Assembly (NCBI GenBank): GCA_016721005.1
Contig: JADKJM010000008.1
Coordinates: 124,001 to 188,000 of the forward strand
Reading direction: 5' to 3'
Source of the DNA: Flavobacteriales bacterium
GTDB taxonomy: Bacteria > Bacteroidota > Bacteroidia > Flavobacteriales_F > PHOS-HE28
DNA length: 64,000 nt
Shown: positions 1 through 10,100 of the stretch, in pieces
Layout of the letters: each line of letters opens with the position of its first letter
Numbering within the stretch: the first letter of the stretch is position 1
Made by a program: the position numbers and the translations under genes
The notes under the pieces: model-generated
What the model saw: the letters and a program-made list of their open reading frames with translations, nothing else
Database searches by the model: none
What the model was told of the DNA's origin: nothing

Positions 1-1828
1 GCGGAACATGCAGCGAACGATGGCCGATCACCGTGTGACCGATCGGAACAAGGTCATGTTCCCATTGGGCGATGAAGCGCGTGGGTGCTGCGGATCCATC
101 GGCACCGGTGGAGTGGACCAGGCAGACCCGTTCTGCACAATGAAGCAGCCGGTGAACGTGATAACTCGTGATGGCCTCACCATCCGCCCGAAGCGGAAGA
201 TGATAATGCCTGCGAAGTTCGAAGGGGATCCAACTCTGTGGCGGCTCGCTTCCGCCCAGCACACCTTCATTGGCACCGAGTACGAGCACGTGTGCGTGGT
301 CGAGTGCACGTGTTTCGAGCAGTCCCATGATCTGCAAGCCTGACAAGGGTTCACCAAAAAGCGCCAACCGACGGCCGCGCAGCGCACGTTCCCGGATCGC
401 GGCATAGGTCGCGGGATCCACGGAGTTCCGGCCATTGACCACCAGCGATCGGGAAAGTTCCTGTTCCGCCTTGGCGAGTTGATACAGTTGTTCGGTTCCG
501 AGGCGATCACCGCGTTGGACGGATGCGGCCCATGCGATCACCGCTTGGACCCCGAGCGAAGGCTCTTCGTGCAAGGCAGATCTCACCACATTCATGAGGT
601 GCCCACGATCATCAATGGATGCGTCGCTCAGGAATTGCTCCCATCGGGGAATGGAGATCGCTGCGTCGGTGATCCCGTTCAGGATCTCCACCACGCTATC
701 GGTAGCAGCCCCGCGGTTCAGCAGCGGATGCATCACCAACGAAGCGAGTTCCCTTAGCGGAACAGCGCCCATCCCACGAGCTACAATGGCCAGTTGAAGA
801 AAACGCTCCACCAGGCCATGGACCGGTAACGTATCCAACCGGATGCCCATGGTCACGTTCACCGTTCCGGAGTCCTTGGGTAGCGCGTTCAGCAATGGCA
901 GAATAAGGTTCTCATCCGCGAGGATCATGACCGCATCCTTACGTTGTGCGTCGGTCAGGTCCTTGATCCACGCAGCAGCCACATGCACGGCTGCCATGTC
1001 GTTTGCTACGGTCACGACGTCGATCTCTCGTCGGAGCTCAAGAATGTCGTTTCGCACCGGTATTGATCCAGCCCCAAGGACATGCATGGATGGTCGGACG
1101 AATTTTCCGGCCTCGTGCTCCTGATCAGCGAGGTAATAGGAATCCACATCCCATGCGAAGTTGGCAAGGCCTTGCCCGGAGAGTGACCGGAAGGTCGCTT
1201 CCGCAGCGGGTTCCAGCGCGTTCAAACCAGCGATCCACACCTGCCGCCACGGGAGCTGAAGATCCGCATTCGCAGCGCGTTCCGCAGCCAAGCGAGCGAT
1301 CGAGCCGGATGTGCCGATGCCTCTTTCGGTCATCAGCTCGTTCATCCTGCGATGCAATTGCCCCAGGCGCACCCATTGCTCCCGTGCCGATCGTTGCGAT
1401 GGACTGAGTTCCTTGCTCGCCAGAAAACTCCAGTCGTCCAGTTCGTGGTACGCCAGCAGGTCCCGGTATACTTCATCGAGATCAAGCAGGTGCGCATCGA
1501 TCTCGCTCATATCACGCAACGTGGTCGGCGCCCACCGAAGGAATTCCGCCAAGGACTCCGCATCGGCACCGGACAGATCGCAGTGTGCGCGGTGCAGGAG
1601 CACAAGGATCTCAATGGGATCCGCCTCTCGAAGCCCCGCAATGCGCAAGAGGAATTCGCCGGGATCCATGATCTCCGGACTCCACAACGCGGTGCCGGAA
1701 GCTTCTGCCAGATACTTTCGCAGGTACAAGCCGGCCCTCCGACCGGGTAGCACTACCGCGACATGCTCCAATTCGTCGCGATGGCGCGCCAACAGGGTTT
1801 CGGCCAATTGTTTCAGGAAGCGCGCCAT
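1..1828 (-). CDS. AddB-like recombination protein, PD-(D/E)XK nuclease family (partial, C-terminus off left edge)
   Basis: The minus-strand frame starts at an ATG ending at 1828 and stays open for 609 codons to the left edge. The N-terminus (VVLPGRRAGLYLRKYL) matches the inactivated helicase fold at the start of Bacteroidota AddB-like proteins (usually about 900-1000 aa). Near position 350 the frame reads IMGLLETRALDHAHVLVLG, the usual 'MGMLESRxLDF' region of the family. The iron-sulfur/nuclease C-terminus is outside the window. The partner of AddA in double-strand-break processing. The AddA-like gene is at 7150-10257 on the same strand, but not adjacent. A -7-like box TATCTTCC lies at 1838-1845. 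Family assignment is from recognised motifs. Confidence 0.8.
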   Translation of the reverse strand, partial: MARFLKQLAETLLARHRDELEHVAVVLPGRRAGLYLRKYLAEASGTALWSPEIMDPGEFLLRIAGLREADPIEILVLLHRAHCDLSGADAESLAEFLRWAPTTLRDMSEIDAHLLDLDEVYRDLLAYHELDDWSFLASKELSPSQRSAREQWVRLGQLHRRMNELMTERGIGTSGSIARLAAERAANADLQLPWRQVWIAGLNALEPAAEATFRSLSGQGLANFAWDVDSYYLADQEHEAGKFVRPSMHVLGAGSIPVRNDILELRREIDVVTVANDMAAVHVAAAWIKDLTDAQRKDAVMILADENLILPLLNALPKDSGTVNVTMGIRLDTLPVHGLVERFLQLAIVARGMGAVPLRELASLVMHPLLNRGAATDSVVEILNGITDAAISIPRWEQFLSDASIDDRGHLMNVVRSALHEEPSLGVQAVIAWAASVQRGDRLGTEQLYQLAKAEQELSRSLVVNGRNSVDPATYAAIRERALRGRRLALFGEPLSGLQIMGLLETRALDHAHVLVLGANEGVLGGSEPPQSWIPFELRRHYHLPLRADGEAITSYHVHRLLHCAERVCLVHSTGADGSAAPTRFIAQWEHDLVPIGHTVIGHRSLHVP

Positions 1829-1837
1829 GGAAGAGGG

Positions 1838-1845
1838 GGAAGATA
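1838..1845 (-). promoter_or_regulatory. Putative -7 promoter box of the AddB-like gene
   Basis: On the minus strand this reads TATCTTCC, close to the Bacteroidota -7 consensus TAnnTTTG, 9 nt before the ATG of the AddB-like gene. The same octamer precedes the AddA-like gene at 10263-10270, suggesting that the two are driven by similar promoters. No clear -33 TTG element is visible. Confidence 0.4.
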
Positions 1846-1871
1846 ATTCGCACGCTGTTGCAGGCTCCGGA

Positions 1872-2096
1872 ATGGGCTTTCCGCAGTTCCGCCGATTGAA
1901 CGGAGCACCGCATTACTATCGGATCGACGGACCGGGCCGATTCACCGAGGTCCAAGTGGTCGGTGGGCGTTACGTGATCCACGAGGTACTGGCAAAGGCG
2001 TACCCGGAACAACTCCGGATTGCACAGATGATCGATGGCGACCAAGGCCGCTATCTTCCTATTTCGGCCGATGAATGGGAAGCCGTATGTCCATGA
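1872..2096 (+). CDS. Small conserved hypothetical protein (74 aa)
   Basis: A 74-residue soluble protein starting MGFPQFRRLNGAPHYYRI, with later segments FTEVQVVGGRYVIHEVLAKAYPEQ and ending in an acidic ADEWEAV tail. I recognise the general pattern of small uncharacterised Bacteroidota proteins ('FPQxRKxxNGxxYYRI... EIQxxGxxxxxH') but no function is known to me. There is no signal peptide or membrane segment. An alternative upstream start at 1827 has an AGGAAG six bases before it and would add 15 residues; it would overlap the AddB-like start codon on the other strand (CATG). I prefer 1872 because the conserved part begins there. It is divergent from the AddB-like gene. Confidence 0.55.
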   Translation: MGFPQFRRLNGAPHYYRIDGPGRFTEVQVVGGRYVIHEVLAKAYPEQLRIAQMIDGDQGRYLPISADEWEAVCP

Positions 2097-2170
2097 ACCG
2101 CTACTTTCACACTCGACCCGGGTCAATGGCATACAGGCAACTTCCATCCCCCCGAACAGGTCGAAGGAAC

Positions 2171-4036
2171 ATGATGTCGCGCTTGACCTTGTTGGTTACC
2201 ACACTCTTGGGTGCGTCCCAGTTGAATGCCACCCACATCATCGGCGGGGAATTCTACTACGATCATTTGGGCGGAAGCCAGTACCAGGTCACCCTGAAGC
2301 TCTATCGGGACTGTACTGGTATCGCATTCGACGCGAGCGCGGTCATTGGCGTATTCGACGGCCAAGGCGGCCTGCTCTACACCCAGTCACTCAGCTTTCC
2401 GGGTGGGTCGTTCATCCCGATCACATTGGATTCACCCTGCCTGACCCTACCGCCCGATGTGTGCGTGGAGACCACCTCCTATACCGGCATCTTCGACCTG
2501 CCGCCTACGGCTGATGGTTACCAACTCACCTACCAGCGCTGTTGCCGGACCGGGATCATCAGTAACCTGATCACCCCGGGAGATCTAGGTCTTACCGTGA
2601 CCATGCGGATCCCCGGTTCAAGTATCGTTACCAACAGTTCCGCGCGGTTCAACGAGTTGCCGCCTGTCGCGCTGTGCTTGAATGCCCCATTGATCTTCGA
2701 CCACAGTGCTTATGATCCCGACGGCGACTCCTTGACCTACGAACTGTGTACACCATACAATGGTGGCACCTCGCTGGATCCGCAACCGAATCCTCCATCG
2801 GCCCCGCCTTATTCATTCTTACCATGGGCAGCTGGATATTCCGAGACGTATCCCATCGATTCCGACCCCGCCATCGCGATCGATCCTGTGACCGGGCAAC
2901 TCACGCTGACACCCACCTTGCAAGGCAGCTTCACCGTGGGTGTTTGCGTGAAGGAGTATCGCGATGGGGTTCTTCTGACGGAAACGCGTCGTGATTTCCT
3001 TTTCAAAGTGGTGCCATGCGATGCTTCGGTGGTCGCAGGGATACAACCACAACCTCCAAGCCTGCTGTGTTCAGGTCTGACCATGCCCTTCGTGAACACC
3101 AGCTTCGGAGCGCAGACCTGGGCGTGGGATTTCGGGGATCCCGATGTGGTGGATGATGTCAGCTCGGAGCAGAACCCGACTTGGACCTACCAGAACCAAG
3201 GGACCTATGTGATCACGCAGATCGCGAATCCGGGAACGACCTGTGCGGATACCGTGCAGACCACCTTCCTGGTGTACTTGACGCCGGAACCATTCGTGGT
3301 GCCGCCGGAGCCATTCTGTGGCAATGACCCCGTGACCTTGGTGGCGGAGGGGATGTTCGGGGCGGGTGCATCGCTGCAATGGATCCTCGGGGCCGGCAGC
3401 GTCCCGCAGAGCTCCACCGATAGCATTGTCACCGTACAGTTCGCGGGGCCGGGCGTTCACGAGTTCTCCTTATTGGTGGCTGAGAATGGCTGCACGAATT
3501 CGTACACCGACTTCGTCACGAACTACGCGTTGCCTGTCGCGGCGTTCAATGCGAACCCGATCTCCCCGCAGTACGTGGGCACCGTGGTCGACCTGACGGA
3601 TGCGAGCAATGGCAGCGGTGGAACATTCGTCACTTGGGACTGGACCTTGGATGATGATCCCCTCGGTGCATCCGCGCCCTTCATGACATGGAACACCTCG
3701 TGGCCGGGTACCTACACCATCACCCTGCAAGTGACCACGGCCGATGGATGCACCGATGCGACAAGCCAGGACTACCAGGTCTTGGGCGGCGATATCGTGA
3801 TCCCGAATGTCTTCAGCCCGAACAGCGACGGCACGAACGAGACCTTCCACATCACGAACGTGGAGTTCTATCACAACCAACTCACCATCTACAGTCGTTG
3901 GGGGAACAAGGTGTACGAAGTGACCAACTACAAGAACCAATGGGATGGGGGTGGCCTTCCGGATGGGACGTACTTCTATGTGCTCCAGATGGATGACGGA
4001 AGGGAGTATTCCGGTCATCTCACGATCCTGCGTTAG
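2171..4036 (+). CDS. Secreted PKD-domain protein with T9SS type B (gliding-motility) sorting domain
   Basis: 621 aa. The start chosen (ATG 2171, or the adjacent ATG 2174) follows GAAGGA and begins the signal peptide MMSRLTLLVTTLLGASQL; the open frame upstream of it encodes an arginine-rich stretch unlikely to be translated. After cleavage the mature N-terminus THIIGGEFYYDHLGG is the hallmark opening of a widespread family of Bacteroidota surface proteins. The middle holds at least two PKD-like beta-sandwich domains (for example WAWDFGDP and WTYQNQGTYVI near residues 315-345). The last ~85 residues (VIPNVFSPNSDGTNETF ... WDGGGLPDGTYFYVL) form the CHU_C type B sorting domain for export by T9SS. 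A paralogue follows 36 bp downstream, so the two are probably co-transcribed. Confidence 0.88.
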   Translation: MMSRLTLLVTTLLGASQLNATHIIGGEFYYDHLGGSQYQVTLKLYRDCTGIAFDASAVIGVFDGQGGLLYTQSLSFPGGSFIPITLDSPCLTLPPDVCVETTSYTGIFDLPPTADGYQLTYQRCCRTGIISNLITPGDLGLTVTMRIPGSSIVTNSSARFNELPPVALCLNAPLIFDHSAYDPDGDSLTYELCTPYNGGTSLDPQPNPPSAPPYSFLPWAAGYSETYPIDSDPAIAIDPVTGQLTLTPTLQGSFTVGVCVKEYRDGVLLTETRRDFLFKVVPCDASVVAGIQPQPPSLLCSGLTMPFVNTSFGAQTWAWDFGDPDVVDDVSSEQNPTWTYQNQGTYVITQIANPGTTCADTVQTTFLVYLTPEPFVVPPEPFCGNDPVTLVAEGMFGAGASLQWILGAGSVPQSSTDSIVTVQFAGPGVHEFSLLVAENGCTNSYTDFVTNYALPVAAFNANPISPQYVGTVVDLTDASNGSGGTFVTWDWTLDDDPLGASAPFMTWNTSWPGTYTITLQVTTADGCTDATSQDYQVLGGDIVIPNVFSPNSDGTNETFHITNVEFYHNQLTIYSRWGNKVYEVTNYKNQWDGGGLPDGTYFYVLQMDDGREYSGHLTILR

Positions 4037-4072
4037 CAACACCGGATAGGACCCTCACAACGACAAGGTCTG

Positions 4073-6700
4073 ATGAACCACCTGCACCGCACGATCCTCT
4101 GCACCGCTGCTTTGGCGTTCGCGCTGGGATCCTTCGCGACGCACATCATCGGTGGGGACATGTTCTACGATCATCTGGGCGGGAACCAGTATCGCGTCAC
4201 GCTACGGCTCTACCGTGATTGTGGACCGGACAATGTGAACGGGACCGTCTTCGACAGCCAAGCGCAGTTGGCGGTGTACAACTCAGCGGGATCCTTGATC
4301 AATAGCTTCTCCGTGAACTTTCCCGGTGAGGCCAACGTGCCGGTTGAACTGAATGACCCGTGCCTCTCAGCCCCGCCGACGGTGTGCGTGGCCAGCACCG
4401 AGTATGTGCAGGTCATGACCTTGCCGCCCATCGCGGGTGGATACACCATCAGCTATCAACGGTGCTGCAGGACACCGGCCATGGTGAACCTGAATGGGCA
4501 ACAAGGCATCACATGCACGGTTTGGATCCCTGGCCCGCCGAATGCGATCAATGGGTCACCACGGTTCAATGACTATCCGCCCATCGCGTTGTGCATGGGC
4601 CAGGACATGAGCTTCGATCACAGTGCATCGGATCCGGATGGTGATCAACTCGTGTATGGTTTGTGCGCGCCGTACCAAGGTGCGGACGCCATTCAGCCAG
4701 CGCCACTTGCACCCGCGCCGCCGTATGTGGAGGTGAACTATGCGACCGGATATTCGGGAACCTACCCGATGGATAGCAACCCGCCTTTGGCCATCGATCC
4801 AGTGACGGGCCTGCTTACGGTCCACCCCACGGTGCAAGGCACTTTCACCGTCGGGGTCTGTGTTTCGGAGTACCGTAATGGTGTCCTGATCGGGACCGCA
4901 CGCCGGGATTTCATGTTCCGCGTGGTGTTGTGCGATGCGACCGTCACCGCCGTGATCGCCGCCCAATCCGGGACGCAGGCCTGCTCCGGTCTCACGCAGG
5001 ATTTCACGAACCAGAGCATTGGTGCGCAGAGCTACTCCTGGGATTTCGGCGACACCACGACCACAGCGGATGTATCCAGCCAAGCGGAACCATCCTACAC
5101 CTACCCGGCGCCGGGCACCTACACCGTTACGCTGATCGCAAACCCCGGCGCACCGTGCGCGGACACCACGATCGCGGATTACCTCGTGGCACCGCCGCTG
5201 GATCCGGCCTTCCTTCCGCCGCCGATCCTCTGCGACCCGCAAACGGTGACGCTCGTCGCCATTGGCCCCTTCAACCCGAACACCGCCACGGTCACTTGGG
5301 ATCTGGGGACTGGCGCCACACCAAGCGCCGCATCGGGCATGCAGGTCACTGCGGATTTCGCGGCCAATGGGGTGATGCCGGTCACGCTCACAGTAAGTGA
5401 CTTCGGATGCACGGACAGTTTCACCGCGAACGTGCAGGTGTATCCGCAACCGGAAGCGGCCTTCGCGGAGCAAGCCGAATACTGCGTTTCATTGACGCAT
5501 GCATTCGTGAACGAGAGTACTGATGCCACGGGCTACGAATGGCACTTCGGTGATCCCTCAACGAGCTTGGACCAGAGTGTGGAGGAGTCTCCCTCATGGA
5601 CCTATGGCGCGCAAGGATTCTTTACGATCACGATGATCGCGACCAATGGCCCGGTGTGTACCGATACCACGACGCGCGTGTTCGATGTCCATGCCGCGCC
5701 GAGTGCGTTCTTCTACCGACCACCGATCCGATGCCCAGGAGAGATCGCGCTCTTCACGGCGCTCGGTGCGGCAACAGGCGGTGTGAGTGTGTTGTGGGAT
5801 TTCGGTGCGGTGGGTTCTCCAAGTACTTCCGGAAGTATTCAATCCCACAGTGCCTATCCGTCGCCCGGTGTGTATCCGGTTACAGTAACGATGACCGAGT
5901 TCGGCTGCACAGCGAGCTACACGGATTCCGTGGTCGTGTACCCATATCCCGAGGTGGACTTCATCAACGGTTCGTTGGCGTGCGTTGGTGCGGAGTTCCC
6001 GTTCGCCAGCCTTGCGACCGCATGGACTCCGATGAGTCTTGAATGGAGCTTGGGTGATGGAACGACCAGTACGGATAGTGCGTTGGTACACACCTATTCC
6101 CAAGCAGGAACATACACGGTGTCACTGACCGCAACCACAGCGACCGGTTGCGTAGCGAGCATCGCGCACACCGATCCGGGAGCGGTGGAGGTCTATCCCA
6201 TGCCGGTGGCCGCGTTCACCGCATTGCCTGAGGAGGTCAGCTTGCTTGATCCGCGGGTCACGGTGGAGGACTACTCGTCGCTGGCAGTGGAGTGGGAGTA
6301 CACCATCGGTGAAGTGGTGGTGAACGAACCACGGTTCGAATACGAATTCCCGGAGGCCGGTCAGTATGTGATCAAGCAATGGGTGGCCACGGAACATGGT
6401 TGTGCGGACAGCACCACACGACTGGTGATCGTGAGCGACCACTTGTTCTACGCCCCGACGGCCTTCACCCCGGATGGTGACGGACACAATGAAGTATGGC
6501 GACCGATCGTGACCGGTGCGCGCGAATACGAGCTCGTGATCGTGGATCGCTGGGGGCACTTGGTCTTCCGCACCACGGATCCGAAAGAAGGATGGAGTGG
6601 TGATGGATCACCGCAAAGCATCTTCGTGTACACCGCACGCATCAAGGAGTGGGGCTCCTTCGCCAAGGAGTACACCGGACATTTCTCGCTCTTGCGCTAG
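4073..6700 (+). CDS. Secreted PKD-repeat protein with T9SS type B sorting domain
   Basis: 875 aa, with signal peptide MNHLHRTILCTAALAFALGS and the same mature start (THIIGGDMFYDHLGG) as the gene just upstream. It is a longer paralogue: the ~290-residue N-terminal module is followed by about five PKD-like repeats (SYSWDFGD, TWDLGTG, GYEWHFGDP, VLWDFGAVG, LEWSLGDG). The C-terminus FYAPTAFTPDGDGHNEVW ... YTGHFSLLR is the type B sorting domain. Probably exported and attached at the cell surface, where PKD arrays often act as spacers or adhesive modules; the ligand cannot be read from the sequence. It ends 3 bp before the convergent acetyltransferase gene, with no obvious terminator between. Confidence 0.9.
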   Translation: MNHLHRTILCTAALAFALGSFATHIIGGDMFYDHLGGNQYRVTLRLYRDCGPDNVNGTVFDSQAQLAVYNSAGSLINSFSVNFPGEANVPVELNDPCLSAPPTVCVASTEYVQVMTLPPIAGGYTISYQRCCRTPAMVNLNGQQGITCTVWIPGPPNAINGSPRFNDYPPIALCMGQDMSFDHSASDPDGDQLVYGLCAPYQGADAIQPAPLAPAPPYVEVNYATGYSGTYPMDSNPPLAIDPVTGLLTVHPTVQGTFTVGVCVSEYRNGVLIGTARRDFMFRVVLCDATVTAVIAAQSGTQACSGLTQDFTNQSIGAQSYSWDFGDTTTTADVSSQAEPSYTYPAPGTYTVTLIANPGAPCADTTIADYLVAPPLDPAFLPPPILCDPQTVTLVAIGPFNPNTATVTWDLGTGATPSAASGMQVTADFAANGVMPVTLTVSDFGCTDSFTANVQVYPQPEAAFAEQAEYCVSLTHAFVNESTDATGYEWHFGDPSTSLDQSVEESPSWTYGAQGFFTITMIATNGPVCTDTTTRVFDVHAAPSAFFYRPPIRCPGEIALFTALGAATGGVSVLWDFGAVGSPSTSGSIQSHSAYPSPGVYPVTVTMTEFGCTASYTDSVVVYPYPEVDFINGSLACVGAEFPFASLATAWTPMSLEWSLGDGTTSTDSALVHTYSQAGTYTVSLTATTATGCVASIAHTDPGAVEVYPMPVAAFTALPEEVSLLDPRVTVEDYSSLAVEWEYTIGEVVVNEPRFEYEFPEAGQYVIKQWVATEHGCADSTTRLVIVSDHLFYAPTAFTPDGDGHNEVWRPIVTGAREYELVIVDRWGHLVFRTTDPKEGWSGDGSPQSIFVYTARIKEWGSFAKEYTGHFSLLR

Positions 6701-6703
6701 TCG

Positions 6704-7153
6704 TCACTCGGCGCCATGCCGCATGTCCACGTGCGGTATACCATCCCACGGATATTCCTCGCTAACACGCACATAGCCGGAGCGTTCGTAGAATTTCTGC
6801 AAGTGCGCTTGGGCTGCGAGTTCCGACCGCTTCGATCCATAAGTGGAGTCCAGGATTTCCATGATCCGATCCATCATCCGCTGTGCGAGACCCTTGCCGC
6901 GATGATCCGCAGCCACCACCACTCTTCCGACATGTGGGAGTCCATCAGGTTCAGGTGGAAGGATCCGCGCGCACGCGATCAGATCATCGCCGGACCAACC
7001 CATCACATGGATCGCGGAAGGATCCTTGCCATCCACCTCCGCGTACGCGCAAGCCTGTTCCACCACGAAGACATCGACGCGCAGCCGAAGGATGTCGTGC
7101 AATTCACGAACAGTGAGTTCATCGAAATGCTTCACGGTCAACTCCGGTTTCAT
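6704..7153 (-). CDS. elaA: GNAT N-acetyltransferase, ElaA family
   Basis: 149 aa, the full size for ElaA. The opening LTVREL.DILRLRVDVFVVEQ.CAY.E.DGKD is typical of ElaA, and the acetyl-CoA pyrophosphate-binding motif A is seen as VGRVVVAADHRGKGLAQRMM (about residues 75-94). A conserved C-terminal strand FYERSGYVRVSEEYPWDGIPH follows. The physiological acceptor is unknown for the family. The start codon overlaps the stop of the upstream AddA-like gene by 4 bp (ATGA), so the two are translationally coupled; there is no known functional link to recombination. Confidence 0.88.
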   Translation of the reverse strand: MKPELTVKHFDELTVRELHDILRLRVDVFVVEQACAYAEVDGKDPSAIHVMGWSGDDLIACARILPPEPDGLPHVGRVVVAADHRGKGLAQRMMDRIMEILDSTYGSKRSELAAQAHLQKFYERSGYVRVSEEYPWDGIPHVDMRHGAE

Positions 7154-10100
7154 ACAGCTACGGGGATCAGGGTTCCATCGGTTATGTACAACAGGGCTCC
7201 TTCCACATGCGCGTATCCGAGATCACCGAGCAAGCGCATGTATCGGCGCACCTGATCCTGATGTCGTTCATCAGAGGCACCGGTCTTGATATCGAGGACG
7301 CGAACCGTATCACCATCGAAGACGATCCGGTCGGGGCGGTGTGTTCTTCCGCTCGCGTCGATGATCGCACGCTCCGTTCGCACCTTCACTCCACTACCGA
7401 ACCAAGGAAGCAACTCATCCGAACGTAGCAGCGGGTCAAGCCGATCGCGCAGGATCATCGCATCCGTTCCAGGGATCAACCCTTCCAGGATGGTCATGGA
7501 GATCGCTCGCTCCAGGTCCTCCGGATGATCGACCCTGCTCAATATGGCGTGAACCGCGTTGCCGTATCGCCGGTATGGGTCAGGGTCCGCTGGATCCCAG
7601 TACTCGGTCGCTTCGAAACGGATGGCAAGACCGGGCGGTGTGCCCATGGTGATCGAAATCGAACCGGCGGGATCAGCGGTTCGCGCCGTCCATGGCCCGG
7701 TCCGTTCACCGGTATCGAGCACTTCGGGCTGCCCGTGATCTTCCATGTACTTCTGAAGGCCTTTGGTCAGTTCGTCCGGTTTGGAAGTAGGAAGGAACAC
7801 ATGAAGCTGCTGCACGGCGCGTGTGAAGGCCACGTAGAGGAGGTCGAGATCATCGAGTTTTCGCAGATCGTCCTCCTCGCGGATCTCCGGCAGCGCTGCA
7901 TCGCGGAGGATCGCACTCTTCGCCACCAAGGCATGTTCGAGTTCCGGGACGGCCGCTCCGGGTTGGATCCACAAGCGCTCACGATGGGCGCCACCTGCGG
8001 TCATTCGTGTGCTTGGAATGATCACGACAGGGAACTCCAACCCCTTCGCCTTGTGTACGGTCATCACTTGGATGCTCTGTGCATTCACTGGCGCTGTGGT
8101 GTTCCGCCGTTTGCCGCTGCGGTCCCAATGTTCCAGGAACGCACCGATGTCCTGGCCATGCGCGATGCCGAAGGTGTGCGCTTCATCCATCAGCGTGAGC
8201 AGGTGTGGATCGGGTGGTGCGTCGAGTGCTTGTGCCGATCGCCCGATCAACTCGTTGATCGTGGTGCGAAGCGCGGGTGCGCCGTACTCCGCCAGCCAGG
8301 TCTTCACAACCGCTACCGGATCAAAACCTTTCGTGGCCGTCTCGAACGGATCGACTTGTTCGTCGGTCGCTGAGGCTCTGATGCGTGCGCGGTATTGTAC
8401 TACGCGCGTTGCAGCAGCGGGATCACTCGTGTGAACTACACGAAGCAGATCGATGAGGCATTCGGCAAGATCATCGCCCTCCAATCTCAAACCGTCCGGT
8501 GAGGTGACCGTGTACCCCGCTTCCGTGAGGACACGCGACATTGTTTGCCCGATCGCCGCTGTGCGCACCAGCACCGCGATATCCCCTGGTGCGAAGCCAT
8601 CCTCCTCCGCATCACGAACGCTCCGAAGCACGAACTCGTCCATGGTGGCAGCCCGCTCCTCGGTTGGTTCGCTATCGGATGGGCGTTCCATTCGCACGCG
8701 CCCCGGTTCACGGCGTCGTACTATTTGTTCGTGGGCGGCGTATACCTGGCGCAGGTCCTCCGGAAGGTTCGCGGCCAGTACACCAAAAACGCTATTGTTG
8801 AATTCGATGATGGTCGAGGCCGATCGGTGATTGATCGCCAGTGGTTCGATCGGATGATCGTTCGATCGAAGCGCTTGTTCGTATTCGCGTTCAACCGGTG
8901 TCCTGGCCGGAGGGAAGAGTCCTGGCAGTGTGGTGAACAACCTGACCTCGCCATTGCGCCAGCGATAGATCGCCTGCTTCGCATCGCCTACGAGCAACGC
9001 ACTTCCGCCGCTGGAAAGCGCATTGTGGATCAACGGAAGCAAGGTGTGCCATTGGAGCAAGGACGTGTCCTGGAATTCATCCAACAGGAAATGGCGGTAG
9101 CGTTCACCCAAGCGTTCGAAGATGAATGGCGCGGGTTCATCGCGGACCACTTGGGCGACCAGTCGTGTGAGATCACTGAAGAAGGCCACGCCATCCGCTT
9201 CCTTCAACATGCGCAGACTTCGATCCAGTTCGATCAAGGCGAATGCGGAAGGCAATTCGCGCAGTACAGCAGCCCGTATGAAGTGATCGCGCTGCCCATT
9301 CGCGAGCAACTCATTCGCTTCGGCGAACCACGCGTGCAGGTGCGGACCAAGTTCCTCCAGCGCGGCTACGGCAGCACCTTTGATCTTGCCACTTCCCAAT
9401 TTGTCATTGTCGAACGCCTTGCGGGCGGTCGCGGATGGTTCCAGCCATTCATCGCCGAAGGCGGCCAACTTCCGGAAGAAGGAATGGTAGCCGTTCTTTC
9501 CGCCAGCTAGTTCCTCGGGAGTGATCCCTGCTGCTTGGATCCCTTCAAGAATGCGCTTGCCAAGGCTTTGCGACGCACGCTCATAGGCTCCTGTTTCCTT
9601 TCGAAGTCCCTCGGTCAAGGCCATCACCGTTTCCGCATCCATGCCGTGCAAAGCGGCCAGTGGAGCGATGGACGATTCCTTGTCCAGTTCCTTTCCGAGT
9701 TCGGAGAGGGGAAGCGCAGGATCCCAACGCGCCTCGTCATCCAATAGTTGTTCGCATGCCGCGGTGAGCAGTTCGGTGAGCGGTGCGTTGATGCCCGCCT
9801 CGGCGATCACGGCTTTCACTGCACTTTCCCTGTACCACTCGTGCTCGGTGGTCATGCGCAGGTCCTGATCCAATTGCAGATCACGTGAGAATGGTCGCAC
9901 CACCCTGCGCGTGAACGCATCGATGGTGCTGATGGCCACTTCATCCCAATGATGAAGCATGTGGTGCAGGACCTTTTTCGCGCGGTCGGACGTGGACGCT
10001 TGATCCAGTTGAGCCGTTCGTTGCAGATCGCTCAGGACATCCTGGATGGGTGCCGATGCATGGTCACCAGCGGCGAGCTGTTCCATGTAGCGCACCACGC

